Below, piece by piece: positions 62,460 to 64,000 of a stretch of DNA of 64,000 bases; the first letter of the stretch is position 1, and each line of letters begins with the position of its first letter. Location: assembly GCF_014356525.2 (NCBI RefSeq), contig NC_052505.1, forward strand, positions 3,889,890 through 3,953,889, written 5' to 3'. The translations under genes were made by a program, and so were the position numbers. The notes beneath the pieces were generated by a model, which was not told the origin of the DNA, did no database searches, and saw only the letters and a list, made by a program, of their open reading frames with translations. Origin of the DNA: Nilaparvata lugens (lineage: Eukaryota; Arthropoda; Insecta; Hemiptera; Delphacidae).

Positions 62460-64000
62460 AAGAATACTTTTGAATAACTATGTTATAACTGTGACTGTTG
62501 CTGGCCGTTACTCTGTTTCTGAGACAAAGAGAAGCTCCTAAATTGTATAATTTTACAAACCACTCTCGGTCTCAGCACAGAGAAGGGATCAGAGGGAACA
62601 TTCTTACCGACTATTGTTTCGCCTAATGTGTAGTATCACTTATACCGGTAGAAAGCGCTTGTATACGCAAATGACGATTTCTGTTTGAGCTTGATTAGTA
62701 CTGTTGCAGGGGGACGTAGTGGGGAGTCATTGGCATCCTACACTTCCCTCTCCAACAAACCAGTTCACACCACTCTCTCCCCCCAACAAAACAACTGCTG
62801 ACAGGATTTATGGCTTGAGGCATAGACATTCATTTTTCTTATTCTAATCACTTGCTACTCTCAACTCTCCAGATCGCATGAACGCTGCGTCTCCAGTGAC
62901 AAAGAGGATTAATTTTTATTTCTAATCAACAAGAACTAGAAAACAATAAGTGAATGAGTAGCCAGATAAACTGTTGTCCATTATAAAAATGTAATATAAT
63001 CCAAACTTTATTACATTATGTACTTCAATTCAATAATTGAAAAAATTTAAATCAATCTAATTTAATCCATAATATTGCGATTTTGAACTTAAAAATTGAG
63101 AAAGAGCATGGAATAATTTTAATCATGACATGTTCTTGAGGTGCTGTGTAATGCAGCATTATATTTCTCTATTATTGTTCTAAAATGATTTTAATAAATT
63201 ATGTCAAAACTGCTCATTAACAATAATATTGTTTCAGTTACTTTTTTTCATTGAATAGCCAAAGATTGTTAACCTTAATAATATTATTTCAGTTGCTGTT
63301 TGTTTTCATTGAATAGCCAATGGTTGTCAACCTTTTTCATGGACTGTACCCATAGTGGAAAGTTCTAATTTTGCAAATGAACTAAATGCTGTTAGGCTAG
63401 CCGTCTAGCGGGAGATTGGGGAAGAGGGAGTAATTTGAAAATTCAATGAATTTCTCTCATTATAAACTTATAAGAGTTATAATCTTCTTAGCATTCAGTA
63501 AAATAACATCCAGTTTCATTGTATATTATAAGGAGGAAATTGATTGATACTCTTTAAAAAGATTTACCTACCCCTGTTATTATGTATGTGTATTTTTGTC
63601 GTAAATGTATTTCCTTTGCTTGATATAATACAAAATTATAAGTAGAGCAATAAAGAGCAAAACTAAAATCGTAAATCGATTTTGAAATAATCTTCATGAC
63701 CTTTTAGAAGAAACTTTGTGGCTGAATCTGCTAATCAATTCCGACCGTGTTGATAAACTTGAAACGCAAAAAATGCTGTTATTTTATCATTTTTATTCAT
63801 AGTTCACTTGGACGCACGGTACGATTCAATCACTTGAAAATATCAAGAGATTGAAGATATTCTCCTCATATTCACGATCTCGGTAGTTCTAAGATGGAAA
63901 ACAGTAGTTGAAGATAAATAATTAAGGTAACTGAGCTCCTATAGGATAAAATTTAGAACCAATCATGAGTTTCTATGATGTATGATCCTCGTTTAAGAGA
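62460..64000. other. Intergenic sequence to the window end, nothing coding
   Basis: There is no splice-supported or long open frame. About 62556-62585 (ACAAACCACTCT then GGTCTCAGCACAG) repeats the phrase at about 61311-61335. A direct repeat (TGTTTTCATTGAATAGCCAA-like) occurs at about 63235-63320. Confidence 0.45.

Overview
The window is nuclear DNA from an animal with introns and a very high load of transposable elements. Several things point to a sap-feeding hemipteran, most likely a delphacid planthopper such as Nilaparvata lugens: the AT-rich background, GT-AG introns filled with MITEs, Helitron-like and LINE copies, (TTAGG)n-type repeats, and repeat families I associate with planthopper assemblies. 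The genus is recognition from memory and was not computed.

Two host genes lie head to tail, both on the minus strand. The larger is a split gene of at least ten exons (60946 down to 21430) for an SLC46-type major facilitator transporter (proton-coupled folate transporter-like family). Exons 1 to 9 join with consistent codon phase and give about 471 residues with the MFS signature and twelve plausible membrane segments. The tenth exon fits by sequence but not by phase. The second gene starts near 11554 and runs off the left edge. It has an N-terminal PDZ domain split over two exons, then an exon of 11-residue tandem repeats, then a 1.77 kb exon coding for a Ser/Glu/Lys-rich repetitive tail.

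Nearly everything else is mobile DNA. Three long LINEs stand out. LINE A (about 15.3-19.9 kb, minus) lies between the two genes. It has a PHD-finger ORF1 and an ORF2 broken twice at homopolymers. LINE B (about 25.3-30.25 kb, plus) sits in the transporter intron after exon 9. It has a FLYWCH/coiled-coil/SGNH-esterase ORF1 and a decayed ORF2. LINE C (about 39.3-44.66 kb, minus) sits in the intron between exons 6 and 7 and has two intact ORFs. Its ORF1 joins FLYWCH, coiled coil, a Ulp1-type (C48) cysteine protease and an SGNH hydrolase. Its ORF2 has no usable AUG and overlaps the ORF1 stop as TAGTG. LINE C is the most notable element here.

Other families: a MITE with GAGGTCCACG termini (M1, nine or more copies, several split by later insertions); a second palindromic MITE (M2); three Helitron-like families (H1, H2, H3); a hairpin MITE (M3), also found inside two H1 copies; two hAT-type elements with perfect 8-bp target duplications; two mariner-superfamily derivatives with long inverted repeats; a shrunken LTR retrotransposon with PPT and LTRs; a tRNA-derived SINE; and microsatellites and minisatellites. 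From about 60.95 to 64 kb lies the putative 5' region of the transporter gene, followed by a TAACC-rich minisatellite.
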